DNA of 39,468 bases from NCBI GenBank assembly GCA_031283105.1, contig JAITCL010000078.1:1-39468 (forward strand). The letters are read 5' to 3'. Of the stretch, positions 7,074 through 14,955 are shown piece by piece (positions within the stretch are counted from its first letter, which is position 1; each line of letters opens with the position of its first letter). Source of the DNA: Treponema sp. GTDB lineage: Bacteria; Spirochaetota; Spirochaetia; Treponematales; Breznakiellaceae. The translations under genes were made by a program, and so were the position numbers. The notes beneath the pieces were generated by a model. It had not been told where the DNA came from and ran no database searches. It saw nothing but the letters and a program-made list of their open reading frames with translations.

Positions 7074-8441
7074 CTAGCTCCATTGCAATTGATTCACTTC
7101 CACCGCGGGGAAGCGCTTTTCGATTTCTTCCCGGTCAACACGAAACTCGTCCAGATTGACAAGAAACCGGACGACGCTCGCTTTCTTTATATCTTTGGAA
7201 ACATCCTGCCCGTCGGTTATATACGACACCGGTTTTCCCCGTTCCGCCAGCGCGGAAATAATATTGCCGATATGCCTGGTTTCATCGAGCTTGGTCAGCA
7301 TGACCGCCTGATAATTAAACGGCTCAAACTGCTGGAGTATATGTTCCATGTCGCTGGTTTTGGTGCTTGCCGACATTGCCAGATGTATCTCCGCTTTTGA
7401 ACCGCACGCGTCAAGCAGCTCCTGCATTTCGCCTAACTTTGCCGAATCCCGCGGGCTTCTGCCGATGGTGTCAACAAGAATCAAATCCGTTTCTTCGCGG
7501 TACAGGTCAATCTCCCGGCGCAGGTCGCGGCGGTTGTCGATGTATGAAACGGGAATCTCCATTATATCGCCGTACACCTTGATTTGATCTTTCGCGCCAA
7601 TCCGGTACGCGTCAACGGTAATGATGCGCACGGACAGCGGGCTGCGCTCCGTACTTCCCGTTTCAATGCCGTAAATACCGTACACCGCCGCCAGTTTTGC
7701 GATGGTGGTGGTTTTACCAACTCCGGTGGGGCCGATAAGAACCATGATGCGCTCCGGTTTTTCGGATGCCTGATATATGCTAATACTTTCCCCAATCCAG
7801 CAGAGGACGCGGTCTTGAACCGCGTTAAAATCCTCCAGAATGTCCAGCGGTAATTCCTTGTGGGCCTTTTCCAGAATCCGGGCGGTGTAGCGTTCGGAAA
7901 AATCATTTGCCCTCAGCATTTGAGCAATGCGGGACAGGCTGGGGTGGTCGGTTTTGACGGTATCTTTTGAACTGATTGTTTCCTGAATTTCTTTTAAGCG
8001 GTCGAGTATCTGCTGTTGATGGGCGGCTTCCGCCGATTCATCCTGTTCCTGTACCTGCTGAAATACCTGATCGGGATTTTTGCCCGCGGCGGCCAATACC
8101 CGTTTTTTCGCCTCGACAAAATCAAGGGTGGAATCATCTTTTGATGAAGCGGATGAATATCTGCCGGCGGCCTTGCCGGCGGTAGTATACGGGGAAAAAG
8201 GCGACTCGCCGGGAAGCGAGGAATAAGGTTCAGCGCCTTGTAAAGGCGAGCTTGGCAAGGAAAGACCCCGCAGGGGGGAAAGGCAAAATTCAAGCTCCAC
8301 TCCCTCAGGGGAAAAAAGCCCCCTGAAGCCGGAAGGGCGGTAGGTCTTTTCCCGAAGTACCGTAAACCTGACGCCGTATTTATTAACAATTTTCTGGAGG
8401 CAGTCTCCCTTGCTTACGCCCCGCTCAACATATATCTGCAT
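7074..8441 (-). CDS. flhF: FlhF, signal-recognition-particle-like GTPase
   Basis: The 455-residue protein has an N-terminal B domain (MQIYVERGVSKGDCLQKI...), a long variable Ser/Pro-rich linker (about 55-160), the N domain, and the G domain. The G domain shows LIGPTGVGKTTTIAKL (about 235-250), VDAYRIGAKDQ, ILVDTIGRSPRDS and LTKLDETRHIG, the motifs of SRP-type GTPases. FlhF marks the site of flagellar assembly and recruits early components. It is flanked by flhA upstream and flhG downstream with six-base gaps each, so the three are co-translated. The linker between B and N domains is longer than the compact form but variable linkers are normal for FlhF. Confidence 0.95.
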   Translation of the reverse strand: MQIYVERGVSKGDCLQKIVNKYGVRFTVLREKTYRPSGFRGLFSPEGVELEFCLSPLRGLSLPSSPLQGAEPYSSLPGESPFSPYTTAGKAAGRYSSASSKDDSTLDFVEAKKRVLAAAGKNPDQVFQQVQEQDESAEAAHQQQILDRLKEIQETISSKDTVKTDHPSLSRIAQMLRANDFSERYTARILEKAHKELPLDILEDFNAVQDRVLCWIGESISIYQASEKPERIMVLIGPTGVGKTTTIAKLAAVYGIYGIETGSTERSPLSVRIITVDAYRIGAKDQIKVYGDIMEIPVSYIDNRRDLRREIDLYREETDLILVDTIGRSPRDSAKLGEMQELLDACGSKAEIHLAMSASTKTSDMEHILQQFEPFNYQAVMLTKLDETRHIGNIISALAERGKPVSYITDGQDVSKDIKKASVVRFLVNLDEFRVDREEIEKRFPAVEVNQLQWS

Positions 8442-8447
8442 TCGTGT

Positions 8448-10592
8448 TTATTCTCCATCTTCTTTGGAAGGTGCGCCTTCCAGTCTGATAACGCCGACCG
8501 CTTCGGGAATAATATCCGGCGTAATTTCGGGAACGGAAATAACCGCCAAATCGGGCAGTTCCCTATCGGTTGAATTGCGCACGAGGAAACGCGCCTGTTC
8601 GGAGCAGAGTATAACCGGCAGAAAACCCCTGCTCTTGACCGCGGCGGCGGCTTTGCTTACCGCCTTTATCCATGCCGACTGGGTAAGCGGATCCAAGGCG
8701 CAGACCACGCCGGAAGGGGTTTCATATTTACTTTCAATAATTTTTTGTTCCAAATCCGGCGCAATGGTCAACACCCGCAGGTGGTGGCTTTCATCGGAGT
8801 ACTGGTGGCAAATTTGGCTGCCCAGCGCCTGACGCGCCTTTTCGGTGAGGAACCAGACCGTTTTGGACAGCGGCGCGTATTCGGCAATGGCCTCCAGTAT
8901 CGTGACCATGTTGCGGATAGACACCCGTTCCCGCAACAGGCCGTGCAGTATCTTTTGAATTTTAATCACCGGCATACCCAGTTCAGGCCGCAGCACTTCG
9001 TCCACCACGGCGGGGTATTCCTTGCGCAGCGTATCCAAAATCGCCTGGGTGTCCTGCATTCCCAATATGTCAGCTGAATGACGCCTGATAATTTCAGTGA
9101 GGTGGGTGGCGATAATCGAAGGGGGATCAACCACGGTATAACCGGCGCGTTCCGCGTCATCGCGGCGGTCTTCAGTGACCCACAGGGCGGGAAGCCCGAA
9201 GGCGGGATCAACCGTTTTTTCGCCGGGGAGTTCCGTATTTACCGTGCCGGGATTGATGCACAGGAAATGGCTCATCCGTATCTTGCCCCGGCCCACGTCA
9301 ACGCCCTTTATCTTAAAACAATACTCCGAAGGATCCAAAACCATATTGTCGATTATCCGCACCTTGGGAATCACGAGTCCCAGTTCCAAAGCCGACTGCC
9401 GCCTGACCCCCTGCACCCGCTCCAGCAGTTCCGCGCCTTTTTCCTTGTCGACTAACGGTATCAGGCCGTAACCCAGTTCCAGCGAAAGGGCATCCAGTGG
9501 GACAACCGGGGATATTTCCACGCCGTCCTCTTTGCCTTTTTTGCCGCCTTTGGTCTTCGCCATCATTTCATTAAAACTGGCTTCCTGTTTCTTTTTGCGT
9601 CCCACCTGAAAGGCGGTAAAAGCCATGAATCCCGCCATGACGAACAGCACCGCGTGGGGGAAGCCGGGCAGGAAGGCAAGCCCCGCCAGCACCGCCGAAC
9701 ATATCCAGTAGATGCGGGAAGAGCCGGTAAACTGTTCCACAACCTGTTCGGAAAGATTGCCGGTAGCCGCCGCCCGGGTTACCACAATGCCCATCGCGGT
9801 GGAAATCAGCAGGGCGGGGAATTGGGTCAACAGACCGTCGCCGATGGAAAGACTGATGTAATTGTTGAGCGCCAGTTCCATCGGTTCGCCGTGCAGAGCG
9901 GCGCCGATGATAATGCCGCCGATAACGTCTATCACCGTGACAAAGATTCCTATTTTAACATTGCCTGAAATAAATTTACTCGCTCCGTCCATTGACCCGT
10001 AAAAATCGGATTCTCTTTGGACTTGCGCTTTCCGTTTTTGCGCTTCTTCCTCGGTGATTGAACCGGAACTGTACTCGGTATCTATCGCCATCATTTTTAC
10101 CGGCATACTGTCCAGGGTAAAACGCGCCGCCACTTCGGAAATGCGGGTCGCCCCTTTGGTAATAACGATTGCCTGTACCGCGATAATGATGATGAAAATG
10201 ATAAAGCCGATGACCAGCCCCTGATTGCCGCCCGTGCCGACAACAAAACTGGAGAAGGCGCGAATCATTTTGCCGTCAAACTTTGCCCCTTTGGACAGGA
10301 TAAGCCGCGTCGAAGAAATGTTGAGCGCCAGACTGAAGACCGTGGCTACCAGCAGCACCGTGGGAAACAGGCTGAATTCCGTGGGTTTTTGGGAATACAA
10401 TACGATGAGCAGCACCAGCAGGGAGAGAATGACGTTCATCGCCATCAGCGTGTCCAGTAAGACGGTGGGCAGGGGGATGATGATCATCACCACAACCACA
10501 ATAACGCCGATGGCAATAAAGAGGTCTTTCGCGTTGCCCAGAGGGTTTCTGGAGAGCGTATTCTCGCCGCTTACCCGCGCCGCATCAGCCAT
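8448..10592 (-). CDS. flhA: FlhA, flagellar export gate protein
   Basis: The 714-residue protein has eight hydrophobic segments in its first half, starting about residue 24 (DLFIAIGVIVVVVMIIIPLP). The conserved FHIPEP cytoplasmic loop follows (SDFYGSMDGASKFISGNVK), then LNNYISLSIGDGLLTQFPALLISTAMGIVVTRAA. The C-terminal half forms the large cytoplasmic ring domain. FlhA uses proton motive force to drive export of rod, hook and filament proteins. It starts with GGGAGG seven bases or so ahead of ATG. The second Termite-flg-like element lies between flhB and this start. Length is normal for the family. Confidence 0.96.
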   Translation of the reverse strand: MADAARVSGENTLSRNPLGNAKDLFIAIGVIVVVVMIIIPLPTVLLDTLMAMNVILSLLVLLIVLYSQKPTEFSLFPTVLLVATVFSLALNISSTRLILSKGAKFDGKMIRAFSSFVVGTGGNQGLVIGFIIFIIIIAVQAIVITKGATRISEVAARFTLDSMPVKMMAIDTEYSSGSITEEEAQKRKAQVQRESDFYGSMDGASKFISGNVKIGIFVTVIDVIGGIIIGAALHGEPMELALNNYISLSIGDGLLTQFPALLISTAMGIVVTRAAATGNLSEQVVEQFTGSSRIYWICSAVLAGLAFLPGFPHAVLFVMAGFMAFTAFQVGRKKKQEASFNEMMAKTKGGKKGKEDGVEISPVVPLDALSLELGYGLIPLVDKEKGAELLERVQGVRRQSALELGLVIPKVRIIDNMVLDPSEYCFKIKGVDVGRGKIRMSHFLCINPGTVNTELPGEKTVDPAFGLPALWVTEDRRDDAERAGYTVVDPPSIIATHLTEIIRRHSADILGMQDTQAILDTLRKEYPAVVDEVLRPELGMPVIKIQKILHGLLRERVSIRNMVTILEAIAEYAPLSKTVWFLTEKARQALGSQICHQYSDESHHLRVLTIAPDLEQKIIESKYETPSGVVCALDPLTQSAWIKAVSKAAAAVKSRGFLPVILCSEQARFLVRNSTDRELPDLAVISVPEITPDIIPEAVGVIRLEGAPSKEDGE

Positions 10593-10623
10593 CGAGCCTC
10601 CCTAATATTGTTCGCAAAGAATC

Positions 10624-10748
10624 ATAAACCACGAACCAACACCAACTCGTACCAAAGGTACGCATACGAACACCAACAAGATATGGAGTAAAAGTTCGTG
10701 CCGGTTCGTGTGGTTTGTGGTAAAATTCAAGCATATCGAACATCTCCT
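10624..10748 (-). ncRNA. Termite-flg-like structured leader RNA, copy 2
   Basis: This is the second copy of the 125-base element. On the minus strand the outer stem pairs CGAACC near the 5' side with GGTTCG near the 3' side, and AAACCAC with GTGGTTT across a single-base bulge. GCACGAAC faces GTTCGTATGC, and CGTACC-TTT-GGTACG is identical to copy 1. It begins in AAGGAGATG and ends about 30 bases before flhA. A short reading frame runs through both copies, but only about one of the seven core differences is at a third codon position. That argues for RNA rather than peptide conservation. Confidence 0.62.
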
Positions 10749-10770
10749 TATGGGTTGTCTCGCAAGGCTA

Positions 10771-12048
10771 TCATGCACTCACCCTTGCACTTGCCCTTTC
10801 ACGCGATTTCGCCTTGCGCCGCAGTTCGTTAATATCCATCACCTTTCTGAATATTGTCGCAACCACGGAATAATACGCTTCGGGGATATAATCCCCCACC
10901 TCCGTCTCCCGGTACAGGGCCTGGGCGACGGGCTTGTTTTCAACTAACGGAACGCCGTTTTCATTGGCAAGGTTGCGTATCCGCGCCGCCATTTCATCCG
11001 CGCCCTTGGCCGTTACCATGGGGCCGGGCATGGAATCCCGCTGATACTCCAGCGCCACGGCATAGTGGGTCGGATTGGTAATAACCACGTCGGCGCGGGG
11101 AACCGCTGCGGCAATATTCTGTTTCAGGAGCTCCCGGAAACGGCTGCGGATTCTGTTCCGTATCTGCGGGTCTCCCTCGTACATTTTCATTTCTTCCTTC
11201 ATTTCCTGCCGGGACATTCTGTTCCGTTCCCGGAAACGCCAACGCTGAAATAAAAGGTCGGGGATAGACAGTATCAGCAGCAACACCGCGCAGATGAGGA
11301 GTATGCGAATGGCAATCGACGCCACCGTCGTCAGCCCCAGCCAGAGGCCGGCCTTTTGCAGATTCGCCAGTTTGTTGATGTCCATTTTGATGAGGGAAAA
11401 CGCCACGCCCCCGATAATCAGCATTTTGATAATTGATTTTGCAAAATTAAACAGCCCGTCTATCGAAAAGATACGTTTGAAAAACTGCCCGAAGCGGGGC
11501 AGCACTTTGGTAAAATCAGGCGTAATGGGTTTGGTGGTAAATAAAAAACCCACCTGGACAATGTTGGAAAACAGCGCGGCAAATACCGCCACTATCAGTA
11601 TGGGCAGCGCCAGTTTGACCAGATAATGGAAAAAGGCCCCTACGATAATAGCGTCTTTGGTGGGGTCTAATTCTGTCGCCCGCAGGAAGAAAAAGCGCAG
11701 CATCTCCACGCAGGTACGCAGCATGGACGGCGCCAAAAAGAGCAGCAAGAGCGCGGGGAGAAACAGCGTCACCGCCCCTACCAGTTCCTGGCTTTTCGGT
11801 ACCTGCCCTTCTTCACGCAGCCGGCGCAGCTTATGTTCGGTCGGTTGTTCAGTCCTGCCCTCGGCTTCTGCGTCATCAGAGAACCATTGCAAGTGAATGA
11901 AAGGGAATGGGGAATGGGGAATGGGGAATGGGGAAGCGTAGTTTGTAGTTTCAGCGTAACCCACAAGAACACGCCCATCTCCCGAAGAAAAATCCCCGAC
12001 CCCTGTTCCCTGTTCCCTATTCCCTACTCCCCACTCCCTACTCCCCAT
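10771..12048 (-). CDS. flhB: FlhB, flagellar export switch protein, with repeat-derived N-terminal extension
   Basis: The conserved protein begins at LQWFSDDAEAEGRTEQPTEHK and has four membrane segments. The autocleavage site ITNPTHYAVAL is present, and the cytoplasmic domain follows. FlhB switches export from hook to filament substrates by cleavage at Asn-Pro-Thr-His. I place the start at the ATG at 12048, preceded by GGGAGGATTTTAAG, giving 425 residues. The first 50 are encoded by a GGGGAGT/GGGAATA heptamer array. Without them the protein would have the usual 375 residues, but no standard start codon lies at the conserved boundary; the aligned codon is ATT at 11898. The ORF track start at 12132 lies inside fliR and lacks support. 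Confidence 0.9.
   Translation of the reverse strand: MGSREWGVGNREQGTGVGDFSSGDGRVLVGYAETTNYASPFPIPHSPFPFIHLQWFSDDAEAEGRTEQPTEHKLRRLREEGQVPKSQELVGAVTLFLPALLLLFLAPSMLRTCVEMLRFFFLRATELDPTKDAIIVGAFFHYLVKLALPILIVAVFAALFSNIVQVGFLFTTKPITPDFTKVLPRFGQFFKRIFSIDGLFNFAKSIIKMLIIGGVAFSLIKMDINKLANLQKAGLWLGLTTVASIAIRILLICAVLLLILSIPDLLFQRWRFRERNRMSRQEMKEEMKMYEGDPQIRNRIRSRFRELLKQNIAAAVPRADVVITNPTHYAVALEYQRDSMPGPMVTAKGADEMAARIRNLANENGVPLVENKPVAQALYRETEVGDYIPEAYYSVVATIFRKVMDINELRRKAKSRERASARVSA
11899..12048 (-). repeat. Heptanucleotide-repeat insertion within the 5' end of flhB
   Basis: The block runs from ATGGGGAGTAGGGAGTGGGG on the minus strand to a run of CCCCATT units ending CCCTTTC. The two ends are inverted relative to each other around a non-repetitive middle (about 11941-12000), like a small palindromic insertion. 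It is exactly 50 codons, so the reading frame survives. The same heptamers occur at 14091-14153 and 18075-18126. Confidence 0.7.
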
Positions 12049-12049
12049 C

Positions 12050-12955
12050 TTAAAATCCTCCCTCAATCTGCTGCCCAATCTGGGCATACAGACTTTGCAG
12101 GCTGGCAAAACCGGAATCAATGACCCGCGCAAAAGCCTCGGTCATAAAGGGCAGGGACGTAAAAATCAACAGAAAAGCCACCGTTATGGAAATGGGAAAA
12201 CCTTCACTGAGTATGTTAATTTGGGGCGCCGCTTTGGAGATAAGCCCCGTGGTCAGGGAAACGAGAAACAAAGTTCCCAGTATCGGCAGGGAAATGACAA
12301 TGGCATCCATGAACAGCCGGGAAAGCCCCGACGCCAACAGACTGATTACCGGTTCCCTCCCCGCGATTAAAGCGGTAACGCTGATGCTTTGCACGGAACG
12401 CCAGAAGCCGCCCAAAAATAATTCCCGAAAGCCGCCGATGGTCAGAAATATCAGCATCGACACCAGATTGAGGTATTGGCCCATGAGGGGGTTTTCAACC
12501 TGCGCCAGGGGGTCAAAAGTTTCCGAAGCGCCAAAGCCCATTTGCAGGGAGAAAAATTGTCCGGCGGTGGAAAAGGCGGCAAAAATAATCGTGAGGAAAA
12601 ACCCGATAATGATGCCGATAATCCCCTCGCCTATTAACAGCAGCAAAAACCTGAAACTAAACGGCTCATAGCGCAGGTCGCTTAAAAAAGAGAGACCGCC
12701 CGCGCTGGGAAGCATAACCGCTCCCGTGCCGCTTATTCCTGCCGCGCCCGCCGCCGTCGCCTCCACCCCAAAAACCGCCGCGGTGGGCATCACGGCAAAA
12801 GCGGTAAAACCCGCCAGGGCCAGTTTCGCCGTTTGGGGAATCGCCTCCGATGACAGCAGGGGGGCGGTCTCAATCATGGCAATGGCGCGGGCGGCAATCA
12901 GCAAAAACACCGGCCCGTAATTGAGAATATTTTGTAATACCGCGCCGTCTACCAA
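12050..12955 (-). CDS. fliR: FliR, flagellar export gate membrane protein
   Basis: The 301-residue protein has about six hydrophobic segments spread along its length. It carries the FliR signature around LSLQMGFGASETFDPLAQVENPLMGQYLNL and the late segment KAAPQINILSEGFPISITVAFLLIF. FliR forms the export channel with FliP and FliQ. It starts with TTG at 12955, seven bases after GAGG that overlaps the fliQ stop, and ends two bases before the chosen flhB start. A low-complexity Ala/Gly-rich extracytoplasmic loop (about 58-85) is a little longer than usual. No missing part is evident. Confidence 0.93.
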   Translation of the reverse strand: MVDGAVLQNILNYGPVFLLIAARAIAMIETAPLLSSEAIPQTAKLALAGFTAFAVMPTAAVFGVEATAAGAAGISGTGAVMLPSAGGLSFLSDLRYEPFSFRFLLLLIGEGIIGIIIGFFLTIIFAAFSTAGQFFSLQMGFGASETFDPLAQVENPLMGQYLNLVSMLIFLTIGGFRELFLGGFWRSVQSISVTALIAGREPVISLLASGLSRLFMDAIVISLPILGTLFLVSLTTGLISKAAPQINILSEGFPISITVAFLLIFTSLPFMTEAFARVIDSGFASLQSLYAQIGQQIEGGF

Positions 12956-12959
12956 TCAA

Positions 12960-13229
12960 TCACCTCGCCATATCTGGAATTCTCCGAAATAATTCCGTGG
13001 TATATTCCCGCAATGAACTGAACATCCAGCCGCCCAAAAACGCCAGCACCAGCAGGATTGCGATAACTTTGGGCACAAAGGTTAAAGTCTGCTCCTGAAT
13101 GGAAGTTGTCGCCTGTAAAATTGCCACTATCAAGCCCACCGTCAACGCGGACAGGAGCAGAGGAGACGCTATGAGTAGCACTTCCAGTATCCCCTGCCGC
13201 AGCAGGGCGGTCACCTCACCTATGCTCAT
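12960..13229 (-). CDS. fliQ: FliQ, flagellar export gate membrane protein
   Basis: The 89-residue protein has two membrane helices (about 15-40 and 52-75), with LLIASPLLLSALTVGLIVAILQATTSIQEQTLTFVPK as the family signature. It assembles around FliP/FliR in the export gate. AAGGATAGAGA precedes ATG at 13229. It sits 12 bases after fliP and four bases before fliR, in the standard fliP-fliQ-fliR order. Length is normal. Confidence 0.95.
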   Translation of the reverse strand: MSIGEVTALLRQGILEVLLIASPLLLSALTVGLIVAILQATTSIQEQTLTFVPKVIAILLVLAFLGGWMFSSLREYTTELFRRIPDMAR

Positions 13230-13241
13230 TCTCTATCCTTA

Positions 13242-14090
13242 TTATATAAATGAACGAACCAACTGGTCCGTTAACAGCCCCCACCCGTCAACCAGAATAA
13301 ACAGCATCAGTTTGAAGGGCATCGAAATCATAACCGGCGGCAGCATAATCATGCCCATCGACATAAGGGCGCTGGCGACTACCATGTCGATAACGATAAA
13401 GGGAATAAACAGCAGTATCCCTATCTTAAAAGCCACCGTTAACTCGCTTAAAATAAAAGCGGGAATCAGCACATAGGTGGGGACATCGGCCAGCGTGTCG
13501 GGCCTATCCAGCCCCCGCATCGCCATAAACAGCCGGATATTTTCCGGGCGGCTGCGCATCTGGCTGTACATAAACAGCCGTAACGGGGCCTCGGCCTCGC
13601 GGTAGGCCGTCTCCACATTAACATCCCCCGCGGCAAGGGGCCGCAAGGCCCGGTCGTAGATATTTGAAAATGTCGGCCACATGATGAATATCGTTAGAAA
13701 CAGGGAAATCCCCAGAATAACCTGATTCGGGGGAACCTGCTGCAATGAAAGCGCCCGTTTAATAAAATCCAGCACAATGGAAACGCGGAGGAAACTCGTC
13801 ATCAAAATGATGATACTGGGGGCAAGCGATAATACCGTCAGCAGCAGGAGCAGTTGCAGGGAAAAAGCCACTTCCTGCCCTGTCGCCGGATTGCGCACCG
13901 TTAAATCAATGAAAGGAATAATCGGCGGCGGCGGCGGCGTGGGCAAGGCCGTTGTCCCCTGCGCCGGCGTAAACGGCGACGCTTGCGGCTGCGGGGCGGG
14001 AGCCGGGGCTTCCTGCGCCTGCGCCACAACCGGCAGCAGCAACAACACGATAAGCAGCCATATATTTTTTTTGCTATGCAATTTTCTCAT
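13242..14090 (-). CDS. fliP: FliP, flagellar export gate membrane protein
   Basis: The 282-residue protein starts with a signal peptide (MRKLHSKKNIWLLIVLLLLPVVAQAQ) and a Pro/Ala-rich spacer. Conserved membrane segments follow, with LAPSIIILMTSFLRVSIVLDFIKRAL and the C-terminal GMIMLPPVMISMPFKLMLFILVDGW. FliP pentamers form the core of the export channel. The start at 14090 is preceded by GAGGA only one or so bases away, and the heptamer array at 14091-14153 abuts it. The native ribosome binding site may therefore have been altered by the repeat. The mature domain is complete. Confidence 0.94.
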   Translation of the reverse strand: MRKLHSKKNIWLLIVLLLLPVVAQAQEAPAPAPQPQASPFTPAQGTTALPTPPPPPIIPFIDLTVRNPATGQEVAFSLQLLLLLTVLSLAPSIIILMTSFLRVSIVLDFIKRALSLQQVPPNQVILGISLFLTIFIMWPTFSNIYDRALRPLAAGDVNVETAYREAEAPLRLFMYSQMRSRPENIRLFMAMRGLDRPDTLADVPTYVLIPAFILSELTVAFKIGILLFIPFIVIDMVVASALMSMGMIMLPPVMISMPFKLMLFILVDGWGLLTDQLVRSFI

Positions 14091-14153
14091 TCCTCATTTC
14101 TACTCCCTACTCCCTATTCCTCATTCCTACTCCCCATTCCCTACTCCCCACTC
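14091..14153. repeat. Heptanucleotide array between fliO and fliP
   Basis: On the minus strand the sequence is a run of GGGGAGTAGGGAATGGGGAG-like seven-base units with some eroded copies (GAGGAAT, AGAAATG). It fills the whole intergenic gap between the fliO stop and the fliP start. It belongs to the same family as the arrays at 11899-12048 and 18075-18126. Confidence 0.8.
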
Positions 14154-14789
14154 TCACAGTCCCTTGAGCCTTTCCCGGCGTTTGCGAATATCTTCCGGGC
14201 CGGGAGGGGCGTTGGATTCCGCCGACATTCCCAGCCTTTGGAGCAAAGCCCTAAAATCGGGGAAAGGCCCGGCGGGGGCTTCGGCGCTTTTGCGGGAATC
14301 TTCGAGGAGCATCGCATTCAGGACGTCTTTATCATCAATTTCGCTGATAAGGCTGAGACCGCTTTCTGCGGCGCCCACCAGCCATGCCCGTGAACCCACC
14401 GCGATAATGTACGCGCCGCGGTTTGCCCCCAGCGGGGCGCTGGCAAGTATTTTAAGGAAGGGGTCCTGATTTCTGCCGCCCCGGGCAGACCGTTTGATAA
14501 AGAAGACCAGGCCGTAAATGGCCGCCGCAACCACGGCAAGGGTTAAAATTACCCGGAATATGCCCCAGACGGACACCGCGGGAGGGGTGAGCGCCGCCCC
14601 CGCCCCGGCGTCTCCCAGGGAAAGCGCCTGTTCCCGGGCGGTAATCGGGTCGACCGCCGGGGTTTCCTGAACAGTGGTTTCCTCCGGGAAAGCCGCTTCC
14701 TGGGCAAAAAGAGCGGTGACAGACAGATTAAATATACACAGGGTACATACAATAGCCAATATGCGGGATATAACAGCGGATAATTTCAG
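14154..14789 (-). CDS. fliO: FliO, flagellar export accessory protein
   Basis: One membrane segment (VWGIFRVILTLAVVAAAIYGLVFFI) is followed by the FliO core (DPFLKILASAPLGANRGAYIIAVGSRAWLVGAAESGLSLISEI). FliO helps assemble the FliP ring. The ORF track starts at TTG 14759, but I prefer CTG at 14789. GGGAGGG lies five bases upstream, and that start yields a complete signal peptide with a Lys after the initiator (MKLSAVISRILAIVCTLCIFNLSVTALFAQ), 211 residues in all. A CTG start would be weak and is inferred. It is the first gene of the flagellar operon in this window, downstream of a good sigma70 promoter. Confidence 0.85.
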   Translation of the reverse strand: MKLSAVISRILAIVCTLCIFNLSVTALFAQEAAFPEETTVQETPAVDPITAREQALSLGDAGAGAALTPPAVSVWGIFRVILTLAVVAAAIYGLVFFIKRSARGGRNQDPFLKILASAPLGANRGAYIIAVGSRAWLVGAAESGLSLISEIDDKDVLNAMLLEDSRKSAEAPAGPFPDFRALLQRLGMSAESNAPPGPEDIRKRRERLKGL

Positions 14790-14822
14790 TTTTTCCCTCC
14801 CAGTATAACTGATTCTCCCTCA

Positions 14823-14851
14823 ATTATAGGCTATTTGAAAAAATAATTCAA
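14823..14851 (-). promoter_or_regulatory. Sigma70-type promoter for the fliO operon
   Basis: On the minus strand TTGAAT (14851-14846), a 17-base spacer and a perfect TATAAT (14828-14823) lie about 34 bases upstream of the proposed fliO start. The match is to the housekeeping consensus rather than to sigma28. Confidence 0.75.
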
Positions 14852-14855
14852 GTAG

Positions 14856-14885
14856 TTGACAATACAAAAACCAATAGATTACAAT
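14856..14885 (+). promoter_or_regulatory. Sigma70-type promoter for the divergent acidic-protein/DUF115 operon
   Basis: TTGACA (14856-14861), an 18-base spacer and TACAAT (14880-14885) lead into a leader of about 64 bases, with GGGAG upstream of the ATG at 14956. The -35 box lies four bases from the -35 box of the fliO promoter on the other strand. Confidence 0.72.
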
Positions 14886-14955
14886 AAAAGAATAGCCGAT
14901 AATTTATAGGTTATATGGATTGAGCTATAAATGGTAAATTGAGTGGGAGCGGTTC

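Noticed and set aside
12049-12132. flhB start given in the ORF track
   Set aside because: It lies inside fliR without a ribosome binding site; the ATG at 12048 has a strong site.
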